DNA from: Shinisaurus crocodilurus
Lineage: Eukaryota; Chordata; Lepidosauria; Squamata; Shinisauridae
DNA: 64,000 bases
Assembly (NCBI GenBank): GCA_021292165.1
Contig: JAHFWL010001306.1
Coordinates: 1 to 64,000, forward strand
Reading direction: 5' to 3'
Part shown: positions 1 through 11,542 of the stretch, one piece after another
How the letters are laid out: each line of letters begins with the position of its first letter
How positions within the stretch are numbered: the stretch's first letter is position 1
Translations under genes and position numbers: made by a program
Notes under the pieces: model-generated
What the model saw: only the letters and a program-made list of their open reading frames with translations
Told to the model about the DNA's origin: nothing
The model's database searches: none

Positions 1-340
1 AAGCTCTTTCTTTGGCTGGTGGGGGGCACGAATGAATCTGTGTTTATTGAGAGCTCCCACTTTCCGTTTATCTGAAACCAAAGAGGATGCGCTTTGAAAG
101 AAAAATCTTTGTATCTCCCCGAAGGTTTCGGGGTGGTTAAGTCCGATCACCTTTCCGAGCGTCGCTAGGAAACGTGATTCGACCCTTGGCTAGGTCACGT
201 GGAGGGACGACAAAAGGAGGCCGCCGGGATTTCCTCTCCGTCACTGCTGTCCGCGCCACAGAGAGGCGCGCTCTCTAGTCTGCTTTGGACTGCATTCAGG
301 CATCCGTAGGAGTTAAATCGCCGGGGCTGCTTTCCGGGTG
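1..340. promoter_or_regulatory. Weak CpG-rich stretch, possible promoter-proximal DNA
   Basis: The stretch from about 150 to 320 is richer in CpG than its surroundings and contains a CACGTG E-box-like hexamer near 196 in a GC-rich context. It could be the edge of a CpG-island promoter whose gene lies outside the window. No exon or start codon can be supported, so this is only a pointer. Confidence 0.2.
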
Positions 341-2200
341 GGAACAGAAACCTCATCCTGCCAAAATTTTTCTTTCCCTTACATTTCTCCCCCTGTCCAA
401 AACGACTCCTCCGCCTTTTCTATGGGTGTACCTTTTATTTTCTTTATAACCCATTGTACGCCGTCAGTCCCTAAGTGTGTGTGGTCCCTTTTGGAGTATC
501 AGATCGAAGTGGGCGTCATTTCGCCTGGCGCAATAATTGACAATGATTGACGATACTGTGAAATGGAACATCAGGCCGCGTGCGGAAATGGCCTCAAATG
601 CACGGACGTTTTGAAAAGTTAAAATAAAAGGGAAGGTGGTGATTATTGTCTGAGCAAGGAAGTATTGCTGGTTGGGCTGGGATACCACGCTTTTTTCCTT
701 TTGGATATTTTGTAACCGCACACATTAAACGGTACTAAGGAAGGACATGATTCAGTCAAAGCTAAGCACTTGCAGTACTTTTTCAGTTACTTAACTCTCC
801 CGTTGCGATGATTGAGGCGTGTGGTGCGAGCCTAAGCATGTTGTTTACTGAGAACTGAGCCCCGCTGGCTACAGCGAGATTTACTCCCTAGGAACAAGAT
901 TTACTCTCTAGCTTAGGATCGAAGGCAAAACTGTTTAAATTTGGGTGTCTTGACACGGTCGGCTCTACCACTAGGCAGAGTGAGGCTGCTGCCACACCCA
1001 GGAGAGGGGGCTCATGAAAGGCTCGCAAATTGTTAGTTATTTAACAATTGAGTTAAATTATTAAATTTATTATTTAAAATATTATTGTATTTTTATTCCC
1101 AGGCAGAGGCACGTGGGACTTTCTTCCTCAGGTGCCAAGCTAACATGGTCACCCTTGGCTACTATGTGCTTTGGCTGGGGGTGTTCACCTCAGGCAGCAA
1201 AAAGTCTTGGGCTGGCCTTGCTTAAAGTACGAGGCAGCGCCATGTTCTGACCATCTTAATGTTTTATGAATATGTCAGGAAACAAACAAAACACAATAAA
1301 AGTACCCAATGAGACAACCTCATGTTTTAAAGTCTCTTTTATCATAATTTAAATATTTTTCCCCACAGCCAGTCAAACAGAAGAAAAAAAGAATGTGAAA
1401 ACTAAGCCTCTTAACTCGAAAAATATGTCTTCCTTTCGTCTCCCTCTCACTTTAGGTGTCAGTTTATTGCGAACTAAAAAGAGCAGTTTTGGGGAAAGCT
1501 TCCTGCTACTAGTAATTCTTTAAAATGAAGACCTTCGTTGAGTGAAAGTAGCATTATATGGCATATTCCTTTCAGCCAGCGGAACAGAAAACAAAGGGTC
1601 AGGAATATACCATGGGTCCGTGCACGCGGAGAGATTAATTTGATTTGAGAAAAATAATAATTTCATTTCCATAGCTAATCATTTTTATGGAACTAATTCA
1701 TCACCATAAATCTTGATAGGGAACAATCCATTCTCTGGAGCAAGAAAGAGCTGCATTACATGAAGCTATAAAGGCATGATTTTAGTCCAGCCTAGTCATT
1801 TCCCTCCCTCTCCCTTTCTTAAATAAACAATGAGTGCGGTCTTCTTTAATGTACGAATTAATTATAAATAATACATTAACCCGCATGGCTTGATTTTAAA
1901 GTCTGCTCATATAGTAATCTACTTTCCATTTTATAGATTACTTTCATTTGTTTATGGACGCTTTCTCTCTCCCCCCCCCACCTAACACTCCCCTCCCCCA
2001 ATTTGTCTGGCATGCTCTTATGTAAAGGATAGTGTCTCTCTGCATAGTGACTAGTAAATTGCACCGGGGGACTTATTTTCAAGTAGAGACTATTAGCATT
2101 GGACTGTAAATAATTCTGTCAGCACTTCCAGAATGAAATTTCTGGAGAAGCAGACTCAGAATCAGTGGGTTCATGTCACATTCATTGAAACCAATGACAA
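341..2200. other. No recognisable gene
   Basis: AT-rich, non-coding sequence with no long open frame and no element ends that I recognise. The only simple sequence is a pyrimidine run near 1970-2000. Confidence 0.5.
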
Positions 2201-2209
2201 AATTGCTGT

Positions 2210-2404
2210 TGATTTGGATGGTGCTGGATTATGCCATGAAACTCACTGGGTGACTTTGGGCCAGTCACTGACTCTCAGCCTAACCTACCTCACAGGGTTG
2301 TTGAGAGGATAAAATGGAGAGGATTATGTAAGCCGCCTTGGGTTCCTTGCAGGAAAAAAGACGGGGTATAAATATAATCAATCAATCAATCAATAAATAA
2401 ATAC
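2210..2404 (+). mobile_element. MIR-like CORE-SINE, 5'-truncated
   Basis: The sequence carries the CORE-SINE signature: a segment reading tgactttgggccagtcactg, then cctacctcacagggttgttg, then a GGATAAAATGGAGAGG block. It ends in an L2-type tail (gccttgggtt...ggggtataaat) followed by (ATCA)n/(ATAA)n. The tRNA-derived head is missing. The same body occurs complete at 22558-22814. L2 enzymes normally mobilise SINEs with such tails, and an L2 element lies at 30.7-42.5 kb. Confidence 0.75.
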
Positions 2405-3890
2405 ATGTACTTGGAATAAAGATTACGATTACGGTTAGGAGTGTTCCATATACTTGTACATTTCTTCTCCCCCAATAATTTGTTTAATTTAGTGTCAATG
2501 GGATAATTTATTATTTGTTGGGTAAATCTGTTAAATATACATCCTAATGATCCCACCGGAAATTACTTCCTAGTTAGTGTTTCATGCCTGTCTTTGAGAT
2601 GTCCATTCAGTTCTAATTCAGTATACCTTTTGGCACGTTAGTGGTCAGGTTCATATGGTCTTTTCAAATCCACCTAGTTTCCCAAAGTAGTGGGGAACAT
2701 CCTTTTTTAAGGAAGTGTAGTCAGTCTCCTTTTTCTCTGCCCCGCCCTGTAAAGCAAGAATTTAAGCCTGAGAAGAACCTATTACAAAACAAAAACAAAG
2801 TATTTCACAGTGGAAACTGGCGCTTTTTCTTCCTTCCTTCCTTGACTATTCGGTATCAGGCTGAGATTTTAAGCATAATTTGTAAGTACCACTGAAATTA
2901 GGGAGTTTTATGATTGTGGTGTTATTGTTGAACGTGATAACGAGGAACAGGCGCAGAGCCTTTTAGCTAGTCTTTAACCCGATGTCTAACGCTGTTTGGA
3001 GAGGATGGGGGTTTGGAGGGATACTCTTAGGGATGCGACCAGCTATAACCCCTCAGATCCTTTGGAAATAAAAAACTAAGGATTTTTATTTTTATTTTAA
3101 AATTGTGCCGGTATCATACCACATGGCCCTTCGCACCTTTTTGCTCCTAGACAGATTGTTTCCTTGCAGAATTTCTTGCCCGCTCGTCTCTGAGTGTACT
3201 GGGCACTACAAATATTTCAATATTTCCAACAAGCCTAGTTTACTGCTGGTAAATGTGTGCTGAACCGACGCCTCACTAGTTTCCTTTTTAAACGCAGCCG
3301 CTGGGAGGTACTCAGTCAGTGAGGCCAAAGTCTGTTTGAGCTTCAAGACAGCTGGACAAGGCAAGGAAATCGTAACCCTGCTATGCCCCAATCACATATG
3401 GGGTTGGGGTGGTGGTTAGAGCAAAAAGAGTGCGTGCGTCCTCCGCTTCCGCATAACTCCCCACAACCTTGTCTCCCCACCTGACTTGCGCCCCCCCCCC
3501 CCACACACACTTTAGCTCCCATGCGGGAAATAAGAAAAACTCTTGGGGGAAGAAGCTATGGGGCTAAAACTGGGAGCGTTCAGCTCCTCACCAGGTAACC
3601 CTTTTGTTCTAAAACTAGGAATCCACCCCCCTTTATAAGTGATTTGCGAAGACCCACGTTAAAGCACATGTGGAAATTCTCCTGCAAAAGCCCCACTGAA
3701 AAGAATGGGAGCAGAGCAAGGACATGAGAGATCGCGTCCAAACCTTTTAAGACTATCCTGGAAAAATCTGCAAGTCCGCGATCTTTCATTTGGTTATGAT
3801 ATGCCACAAATTATTTCTCTGCATGCCGAATGTGTGAGTTCCGGTGCAGGAGACCCCGGGGGTGGGGGAGAACGGTTGCACAATGCTGAG
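2405..3890. other. No recognisable gene
   Basis: Unassigned AT-rich DNA. Short low-complexity runs (poly-C plus CA near 3490-3510) are the only features seen. Confidence 0.45.
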
Positions 3891-3914
3891 TTGTTGTTGT
3901 TGTTGCTGTTGTTG

Positions 3915-3946
<32 letters not shown>
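3891..3946. repeat. (GTT)n grading into (ATT)n microsatellite
   Basis: About 26 bases of GTT units with one interruption pass directly into ATT units. The change of unit within one tract suggests a G-to-A change that spread by slippage. The open frame over it, which encodes poly-leucine, is an artefact of the repeat. Confidence 0.9.
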
Positions 3947-4125
3947 TTAAAAAAAACATTCAATACATAAAACAATATAACAGAATGATAATGTCCATAT
4001 GATACCTTATTTTTAGATGTTTATCATCGTGTTTTAGCATAGCACCTTAGAGGATGTTCAGAGCCATACTGAGTGGTTAATTTGGCTCCATCTTAAAATA
4101 TTTGCTTCTGAGTGTAAGTTGTATC

Positions 4126-4300
4126 TTATATTTCGTTTGTTTGTTTATTATTTGAAGCATTTTTAATCTGCTCTTCCACCGAAAAAGGCTTCCACAGCAG
4201 CTTACAAAGATTAATAATAAAACAGCCCCTGTCTTCAGGCTTACAATCTAAGACACAGCACAAAATAAAAAGGGATTGGGTTTGGGAGGGAGGAGGGGGA
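4126..4300 (-). mobile_element. Decayed LINE 3' end, minus strand (likely L2/CR1 type)
   Basis: Reads ctgctcttccaccg...cttccacagcagcttacaa...cctgtcttcaggcttacaatct. This layout is common at the 3' ends of old amniote LINE copies seen in reverse complement. No coding frame survives. The assignment is by resemblance only. Confidence 0.4.
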
Positions 4301-4338
4301 AAAAAAGCAAAGTCAGCACTCATTCTTCATTATAAGGT

Positions 4339-4600
4339 GTTCTTTCTGGCAGGGAACTTCAAAGCAAGCTCCCTGCAGCTCCTCCTCCTCCTTTGGCCAA
4401 TTTGTGTGGGTCCAGGCTGCCCTGATATTCTTCCTGAGGGGCAGCAGGTTGTATAGGCTCAGAGTGGCCCTTGGTTCCCTGGCCCATAGATGAGGCCAGG
4501 ACAGCATGCTCCAGCGTTCTTTCTTGCAGGGAGGGGTGTAGCAAATTCCCTGCATCTGCTCCTTCTCTGGTCATTGCGTGGGGCCAGGCTGAGATCCTAG
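4339..4600. repeat. Two diverged tandem units of about 185 bp
   Basis: The segment starting gttctttctggcagggaa (4339) recurs as gttctttcttgcagggag at about 4524. Both are followed by a ccctgca-ctcct block, then a ggtcc/ggcc-aggctg block. The second unit is incomplete. This looks like an old local duplication next to the LINE-like fragment. Confidence 0.5.
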
Positions 4601-4698
4601 CATATGTGCTGAAATAAATGGTACTTCAAATTAAATATTTACTCATTAAATATTTACTTTTAATCTAGGAACAGCAATGAAAGGGGCAGGAAGCTGCA

Positions 4699-4740
<42 letters not shown>
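4699..4740. repeat. (ATG)n microsatellite, about 14 units
   Basis: Uninterrupted ATG repeat. The young LINE family in this window ends in a (GAT)n tail, so the tract could be an orphan tail, but no LINE sequence is visible next to it. Confidence 0.9.
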
Positions 4741-4924
4741 CAAGTTGGTTCCCATAAAATGAATGTGCCTTACTTCCAAGTAAATGCATTCAGTATATGG
4801 GTATACACTACAGTACAGAAGGTATTATGCACAGGTGTTAAGGATATTCTGGCTGTTTCTTAACTTCTGCCAATAATAAGCCAGCTTCAAGCGCTGAACT
4901 GCATCTCTCCTACAAGTATCTGTT

Positions 4925-4961
4925 TCTCTTTCTACTCCCTTGCCAAGGGAGTAGAAAGAGA
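4925..4961. repeat. Perfect 18-bp inverted repeat with a 1-nt spacer
   Basis: Left arm 4925-4942 (tctctttctactcccttg), single C at 4943, right arm 4944-4961 the exact reverse complement. Transcribed RNA would form a long perfect hairpin and the DNA could extrude a cruciform. It has no TSD and is not part of a recognised element. Confidence 0.95.
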
Positions 4962-4979
4962 TCCATTTGTGGACTGCAA

Positions 4980-5925
4980 AATAATGGATCCAGGTTAGGA
5001 GCATAGAGTTAAATGGAACCTCAAAGGTTTCCTATTTCAATTCATTGTATGGCTGCTGCTGCTACAACTACCACCACCAAGCTATATGGCTTTTTAACAA
5101 AAAGACAACTATTAAATTCTTATAGACATCTTACAGAGTAACATAAATGCCATTAGACAGGTCCATGCCCCAAGGAGTAAGAACATTGTAATAAGACAAT
5201 ACACATTTTCACAGTGTGTGTGGAAGATGGGGGAGACGGGATACAACAAAAGGAAGAAGAATGGGATAGCAAGAGTTATAGGGAACTAATATGCAGTTAC
5301 ATCTACTTTCTTTTGGTTGGGGATGATGACAAAGGGTTAAGCCACAGGGATTATAGGAAATGTATGCTTGGAGGAGTGCCTTGAAGGAAGAGATCCCACA
5401 ACTCTCAAGGTGAAGTTATAGGCATTGCTAAGATGTCCTGTTGTAAACGATGGGCATAAACCATTGGGAAGTTGATTTTCCCATGCTTATGAGATGCTTT
5501 GCTGTTTTGTATTGCTAGTGTGGATTACTCTTTTCTTTAATCTTGTTCACACATGCATGTTAATAAGTTGCAACCAAGAGGTGACTTCCATGTTTTAATG
5601 ATCTATCACAGATCAAACACATCATAAGAGGTATCATATCAGCTCAGCCACAGAAATACTAATTAGGGGCAAATCACATTATCAGTTATCAAGTGTTGAG
5701 TGTAATTAAGTAATGGCAGATTAAGTGGCACATGTGTGAACAGGCTCTTTTTGATACTATCTATAATCTGCTCTAGTATCTTTGGAGAAAGTCTCATAGG
5801 TTTAAGTCCAGTGGATCCTTTGTTAAAGCTTGCCAAGGAGTGAAGTTGTTCTGTTTAGCATTATTAGAAGGTAGCCATTCTGGCCATAAGGTGGAGGGGG
5901 ATCCAAAATCCATATTAAGGCAATA
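4980..5925. other. No recognisable gene
   Basis: Unassigned non-coding DNA without a convincing open frame or element end. Confidence 0.45.
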
Positions 5926-6003
5926 CCTTTATTAGGCCAACCGAAATGTCATAAAATACTGTGTAAGCTTTTGAGTTCCCCAGAACTCCTCATCAGGCTA
6001 GGT
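5926..6003. repeat. Probable old repeat fragment (accttt-attaggccaac ... ctcatcaggct)
   Basis: The series cctttattaggccaacc ... gtaagcttttgagttccc ... cctcatcaggct resembles the terminal part of a widespread amniote interspersed repeat, but I cannot name the family. It is interrupted on its right by the hAT MITE at 6004. Confidence 0.35.
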
Positions 6004-6136
6004 CAGGACTCTCCAACCTTGGGTCCCCAGATGTTGGCCTACAGCTCCCAGCATACCCAGCCAGCATTGCTAATGGCAAGGGATTCTGGGAGCTGTAGTC
6101 CAGCAACATCTGGGGACCCAAGGTTGGAGAGCCCTG
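6004..6136. mobile_element. hAT-type MITE, 133 bp, 8-bp TSD
   Basis: Long imperfect terminal inverted repeats start CAGGACTCTCCAACCTTGGG on the left and, on the complement of the right end, CAGGGCTCTCCAACCTTGGG. They continue inward through a shared ccccagatgttg...tacagctccca block. It is flanked by an exact 8-bp duplication, ggctaggt (5996-6003 and 6137-6144). An 8-bp TSD with CAGGG ends is diagnostic of the hAT superfamily. There is no coding capacity, so it would need a transposase from elsewhere. A relative sits at 52978-53727. Confidence 0.9.
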
Positions 6137-6144
6137 GGCTAGGT

Positions 6145-7227
6145 GGTAAAGGAAGCAAGGGAAGTGGGCTGATGCTGAAATGATGAAATCTGAATATGCT
6201 CATAGTCTTATGTGGAATGTTGGAGATAGCAGCAGCTCCTCCTTGTGGTCAGCTCCCAGGGCCAGCTTCAGTGTCTAGGGATTATTCTTCTTTTATATTT
6301 CTGGCTCAAACCCCCACCCAGGAAAATCTGGGATCCCAATCTGGATTTCTGGTTAGCATTCCTTTCCCCTCTCACACACAGCGAAGATATGGGCAAATTA
6401 AAAAACAGCAGTGCATCAAAAAGAGATAAACAACACAGATGAAACCACAAAGATATGCTTAAGTGCAAAACTTCCCATCTAGATGTCTAGATGTGCCAAT
6501 GGAAGTATATGTCTTTCGGCCTTACTTAAGGTGAATTCAAGGATGCAGTCAATGAGTAGGGGTCCCTTGCATGCTCTTTGAAGATGCAAACATTGGAGAG
6601 TGCTGCAGTGCAGTATATTCTATTCCAGGAAGGGGCAGAACCAAATTGGGTGCTTTGCAATATATCCTATTCCAGCAGGGAGCAGCAACTACCTCCTTCC
6701 ACATTCCATCTTAAGCCCAAATATTTGCACACTATTATGTGACATTTTAGTTGGCCCAATAAAGGAATTGCCAGAATATGGATTTTGGCATTATTATTAG
6801 GATTTTTTTAAAAAATGCTGCTACGGTGTGAAGGAGAAAGGGACAGCTTTTTTATAAATAAAATCAAAACTGTCCTCATGGTAGACCACCTCCTTGCCTC
6901 TGCCTGGACAGAGTTTAGGCAACATACAGCCTTGCTGAATGTGCACAGTGTAGGTAACACAAAATATCATAACATACACACATATCTTTAAACATCCTGT
7001 CTGGGAACTCTGATTGGGCCATGCTCATCAGGCAGCATATATGCAAGCATGTACTTGCCACCTTGTATACACTTGCCAGGAAGTGGGTGCCAATCCCAGC
7101 TTCCTGTCAAGTGTTTTTGTATAATACATACATATCCAAAGGTGTTGCTGCAATCAAATTGTGCCTTTTTTGTGTTTATATGTAAACTCTTCCCAAGTAT
7201 CACTTCAAAACATACAGGGGTCCAGAC
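6145..7227. other. No recognisable gene
   Basis: Unassigned DNA. Open frames here are short and lack any recognisable motif. Confidence 0.45.
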
Positions 7228-7840
7228 TGTTGGGACTAGAAAAAGATACTAGGAGAGGATATATTGTGGAGTAATATCCTTCCTATCTCACGTTAGTAAG
7301 ATCAGCAGAGTACAGTCCCTTTCCAGTTTAAAAGAAGCTTAGATTTGGCTAGTGTTAGCCAGCTAGCATTTGGTAATCCAGGATGCTTTAAGGCAGACTG
7401 GATTTCCCTGGTTTTGCCCCCTTTTCTCTCCCTCAGAACAATAATCAGAGACACAGTCTTGTAAAAGTTAAAAGTAACATTTACTCACTCAGATTATGCA
7501 GTTTCATTCAGGCAGGCTTAAAAGACGTTTCTTACAGTTGGTACAAGTACATTTGTAGTTACTTGGGGTCTGAACTTGTGGAGTTCAGACCAGCAACTCT
7601 GGTTACATGCTGCTACTAAAACAACGTGGAGGCAACCACTGGTGCCACACTCACTAAGAGTCCCAGCAGAAAGAGGAAGAGCTGATAGCTACGCCCACTT
7701 CCTGTTGGGGCTCTGTTAATGATTCAATGAGTACCTTCTAGGGAATCCACCCTAGAAGGTATCAGTGATCTTAACCATTTCACCCAACTACCTGGTGAAA
7801 CATGAGCCATAGGTTTTGACTGCAATTTAATTATCCAACA
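7228..7840 (-). mobile_element. Solo LTR of the Ty1/copia family
   Basis: About 613 bp beginning TGTTGGGACTAGAAAAAG and ending near TTATCCAACA. It is collinear throughout with the two LTRs of the copia element at 37036-41505. It contains the same near-perfect inverted repeat (ggtctgaac / gttcagacc, 7567-7591) as the 40890 and 53083 copies. By comparison with the coding element, its transcriptional sense is minus. No internal region or second LTR is adjacent, so this is the product of LTR-LTR recombination. The flanking pentamers (cagac and caatg) do not match, so the TSD is lost or decayed. Confidence 0.85.
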
Positions 7841-8403
7841 CAATGTCTTCCATTTGAACCCTCCTGTGCTTTCCCACTCGTTTTTTATTTTTTAATTTTA
7901 TTGTCACAGTCAAATCTATTATGGGCAGAAAGAAAGAATAGCCACACAATGACTTTTGATTGGTAGTGCTAGAAGCTGACTATCTGGAAGCACCCCAGAT
8001 GGTGTCGGTTTTCCACTTGTAAACCTGTGTTTTTTTCTTAGCTTCTTCTGACTTTATTCTTTCCTCATAAAATCTGTTGAGAAGAAGTCAGAATAGCTGC
8101 AAAATGTCTTTTGACTGGTAGCATTAGGAGTCTTCTGAAGGTGTGGAAGCACTCAAAGTCTGGACAATATATACCTGTGTTTATGCAGATTTCAGATTAT
8201 TTCACACATTATGGATGTGTGCAATAAAAGCCAAAGGAGGCTTGTATTGCACTATCCCCTGCCTCATTCACAGAATTTTAGGGGTGACCAGATGATGTCA
8301 TCCTCCAGTCTTAACCCTCCTATGTTTCCAACTGCTTCTTCCATCTTTTTCTTACTGCAGAAAATCCCTCAAGGAGAAAAAGACAGTGTAGCTTCACAAT
8401 GAC
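7841..8403. other. No recognisable gene
   Basis: Unassigned DNA containing two loosely similar segments around 7920 and 8090 (agaagtcagaatagct / agaaagaatagcc followed by ttttga-tggtag), suggesting an old local duplication. Confidence 0.4.
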
Positions 8404-8457
8404 TGGGTTCAGACAACAATGTGGGTTATCATGTGGGTTAACCATGAACAACTCATG

Positions 8458-8897
8458 GGGCTTGTTCACACGACACGGGAACCGTGGGGGAGCAGAAGTC
8501 CCCCGTGGTTTCCGTGTCATGTGAACGCCGACCGGGGGCACCCCCACAGGACAGCTGCGCGTGTGATGCATGCAAAGTGACCATGGGCGGTAGAGGGGTA
8601 AGCCCTTACCGCGCGTGGCCACCGTGTGTGAACAGCGGGCGGCTGTCCCACGGGGTCTGCACAGAGGTGGCAGCCCAGAGCGGCCGGAGCTGCCGCCACT
8701 CCAGCCTGTAGGGGCAAACGGCCCCTCTGGGCATCCTGGCCCCCCGCCCCCTAGCACCGGGAGGCCCGCACTGGGGTGCGGGGACTGCTGGGTCCGCCCA
8801 CGCGTGGGGTGCAGGTTGTCTGCGGCGCCCCACCAGATCCTGCGGATGGCCCTGTGGTGCCTCCCCCGCCCGCAGCCTGGGTCGTGCGAACCAGCCC
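8458..8897 (-). mobile_element. GC-rich Harbinger-like non-autonomous DNA transposon, 440 bp
   Basis: The ends are inverted: GGGCTTGTTCACACGAC on the left and GTCGTGCGAACCAGCCC on the right. It is flanked by a 3-bp duplication, atg (8455-8457 and 8898-8900). A full-length second copy lies in opposite orientation at 44613-45057 with its own 3-bp duplication (ata). The two align end to end through the GC-rich body. Three-bp TSDs with GG/CC ends fit the PIF/Harbinger superfamily. The body encodes no transposase; the overlapping open frames on both strands only reflect its GC content. Confidence 0.75.
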
Positions 8898-8967
8898 ATG
8901 AAAAGAACCCTTGGTTTGTTGTTGGGTTGTGAACTGTGGGTTATTCACCATGGTTTGTTATCTTGGC

Positions 8968-9069
8968 TGGGTTCAGACAACACGATAACCCATGTTTCAA
9001 CAACAACCCACAGTTCAATGACAACCCATACTCAGCCTTGAGTGTGGCTTATCCTGTCGTCTGAACCCA
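8968..9069. mobile_element. Short TIR element (102 bp), 3-bp TSD ggc
   Basis: Begins TGGGTTCAGACAACACGATA, ends in the inverted form CTTATCCTGTCGTCTGAACCCA, and is flanked by ggc on both sides (8965-8967 and 9070-9072). It is a Harbinger-like MITE by TSD length and end structure. Confidence 0.65.
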
Positions 9070-9469
9070 GGCAATATCTTTTGACTAGTAGCGCCAGGAG
9101 CCACCGCCTGGAAGTTCTGTCCCAATTAAGGCAAAGAAAGGATCAATTTAACCCTGGCTTCTAACCGGACTTAAAGCCTTCTCACTGAGGTGATAAATCC
9201 CTGTCTGGGCTCTTACCACTTCAGATTATGGGTGGAGGATTATGACTGAATGTGCTTCTCCATATAAAAAGTCCGCAGGGATAGAAAACTAGCAGGGGGC
9301 CGGCGGGAAAGGCTAGGCTAGAATCCCCTTTCCAGACATCTCGCTCTGTACGCGCTGGGAACTGTGTCTGGTATGCAGGAGGGCTCTGTGAAGTGAACTC
9401 TCTCTTGCAGTCTGAAGTCACTTCAGTGAAGTGGCACAGACACCGGTTTATCACCTCCATGAGAACGAG

Positions 9470-10090
9470 ACCTATGTCGTGATTCACTTCAGCCGGAGTC
9501 GGGACCTTGCTTTCCCGCCTTAGGGAGCGGTTGCGTCTCTCTGGCAGGGAAGCGCGGCGTGTCCGTCCAACTCGCCTCATATATTTCTCTCATTCTCTCC
9601 ACCCTCTTGCAGCCGGGGACAGAAAACATGCCACCACCAGCTCCGGGGGCAAAGCGCCAGCAGACGCCCTCGCCAGCATCCACGGACTTTCCGTCCCAGC
9701 CTCCTCGTCCTAGAAGGAGAAAGGCGGGAAACGGCGTCTGAGGCGAAGGAGGCTCGGAGGCGGGAAGGAGTCGGAGGAGCTTCCCCCTCCCCCTCGCGGC
9801 CAGGGCTTGAGGAGGAGAGGAGCAGCTGCAGCCTGTAAACAAGCCCGCGCAGCCCGGAGCGGGGGCGACGCGATCGGCTCCGCAGGTTCCCGCCCAAACC
9901 GACGCGGGAGGAACCGGAACGGCGAACTTGTCTTTGACTGAAGCGCAGACCAGAAGGTCCCGCGAGGGGGTTGGGGGCAGAAAGACGCGCGGGGACGCAC
10001 GGCAGGAGCAAAACGGTATTTGTCCTCTTGCCGTCCGAGTCCGTGCCTTTGGATTTACGGAGCTGAGGGCGACCCACTGAAGCATACCGA
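9470..10090. promoter_or_regulatory. CpG-rich, non-repetitive block (candidate CpG island)
   Basis: GC content and CpG density rise sharply relative to both flanks, with runs such as gcgacgcgatcgg and cccgcgaggggg. The block does not match another segment of the window, unlike the GC-rich DNA transposons at 8.5 and 44.8 kb. Vertebrate CpG islands usually mark promoters, so a transcription start could lie here. The long minus-strand open frames across it (up to 220 codons) are rich in arginine, serine and proline and show no family motif, as expected from stop-poor GC-rich DNA. I do not call a coding exon. Confidence 0.4.
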
Positions 10091-10174
10091 CACCCGAGTG
10101 AGGTGGAGCTTAGAAGGGGGAAAAAGAAAAGAAATCTAAATGGCATCCACTCCCTGTCCAAGAGATTGTGTGAA

Positions 10175-10207
10175 TAAGTTACACACACACACAAACACAC
10201 ACACACT
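10175..10207. repeat. (CA)n-rich simple repeat
   Basis: An acacacacac-type tract with one AAAC interruption at the 3' shoulder of the CpG-rich block. Confidence 0.8.
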
Positions 10208-10259
10208 TTCACAACTTTAGAAGCATTTCTATGCCCCACATCTACTTCATAGAATAGTA

Positions 10260-11540
10260 CACATTAAAGCTGCAACTCTTGACTTCACAGCGGGGCGCAC
10301 TTTTCCTTCTAGTCGGGCTGACCTCAACTTGTCACTGAAACATTTCTTTTTGACATCCCCCCCCCGCCCACGTTAAAAAGAAAAGCAAAAAAACTATTTT
10401 CATTTGTGAAAACCCCTCCACAGATTAAAACACGCAAAAACAAATGAAAAAGAATTCACTCACTGCACTCACTCACGCTACAGTCTTCCTCAGCAAAAGA
10501 TAGACAGGTCCCCACCAATATCAAACACTGGGAGACTGAACCAAGGTTTGTTAGGCGATCAATATACTTTTTGAACAAGGATTCCATTTCCTTTTAATTT
10601 AATTTTAGAACTGGCATATGAGCAAAATGGCATTTTAACCTGACATGGCAAGACAAAAAAGGACACGGGTCAGAATATGTGGTGCACAGGTGCATACTTT
10701 TTCACCTCACTTTCCCAAGGTTTTTTCCTCAGGCGGACTGAGCAGTCTCACAAAGCCTCACCCCATGCCAACTGAGGTTGCCAAAGCCCCCTGTCTTGTC
10801 AGTGTAGACATGTCTCAAGCCCTAATGTAAAAGGGCAAGTCAGTAACAATCTTTTCTGATTTTATATTTTTATAACAAACCAATAAAAGAATAAGAATCC
10901 TGCTTGTGTTTTCATTTCTGCCTTGGAGTATCCAAGAGGGGTTCCTCGTGAATGTCTTTCCTAAAGACCCTCCTACAGCGGAATCCTAACCATGTTCATT
11001 CAGCAGTAAGCACAGCTGATTTCAGTAGGACTTCCAAATAGCTGAAACAAGTATTCAAATATGCCAATAGTTCAAATTTCATCAATCAAAATTTGAAACT
11101 CAGACTCTGAATGTTAAATGCGAAATATTACCTCAAATGTTGAGCCCTTTACATTCATTGACATCTTTTGATGTATTTTGGCTGTCATCAAATATGAAAT
11201 CTCATAAACTGTTCATTCAAATAGTCATTAAAAAACCAATTGCATGCCAATTAGCCAATTTTGGCAGATATTAAATACAGCTGAATTCCAGCTATCATAT
11301 ATGAAATACTACTGCATATCAGCTATCAAAACTTGCCAAATATCAAATATTGAATTAAAATACTTAGTCAGCAGTAGTCTTCAACCTTATCAGACCAGTG
11401 ACCCTACTTTTATCCTAAATGTACATTTGGGGATCTACTTCTTAATTTTTTAGTACATATTGGTATGGCGGTATTGCTGATGTTGCAACCCACCTTAGGT
11501 ACTGCTCTGACTGAGTAGTGGGTTCCAACCCACCAATTGA
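10260..11540. other. No recognisable gene
   Basis: AT-rich DNA. From 11040 to 11360 the text keeps returning to (c)aaatat-gaaat / tatcaaat words, suggesting a degenerate tandem repeat, but no clean period can be defined by eye. Confidence 0.4.
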
Positions 11541-11542
11541 AG

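Larger units (their letters stand above)
8404..9069. mobile_element. Composite of TIR elements with TGGGTTCAGAC ends
   Basis: A left end TGGGTTCAGACAACA lies at 8404 and a matching inverted end, TGTCGTCTGAACCCA, at 9055-9069. The AT-rich arms contain repeated gtgggttatc/caacccaca motifs. The GC-rich element 8458-8897 is nested inside. A second left-type end at 8968 defines a smaller element sharing the right end, so this is either one element with an internal duplication or two overlapping insertions. Confidence 0.55.

Noticed and set aside
3705..3950. Open frame ending in poly-leucine
   Set aside because: The tail is a GTT/ATT microsatellite read as codons, with no domain upstream.
7221..7845. 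TSD around the solo LTR at 7228
   Set aside because: Flanking pentamers (cagac and caatg) do not match; I keep the LTR call without a TSD.
8320..8951. Cluster of open frames on both strands in the GC-rich element
   Set aside because: They lie inside a transposon with no transposase motif; frames on opposite strands have equal claims.
9489..10239. Overlapping minus-strand open frames of 198 and 220 codons
   Set aside because: They overlap in different frames in CpG-rich DNA, are low-complexity (Arg/Ser/Pro) and show no domain. Stop-poor GC-rich sequence explains them.
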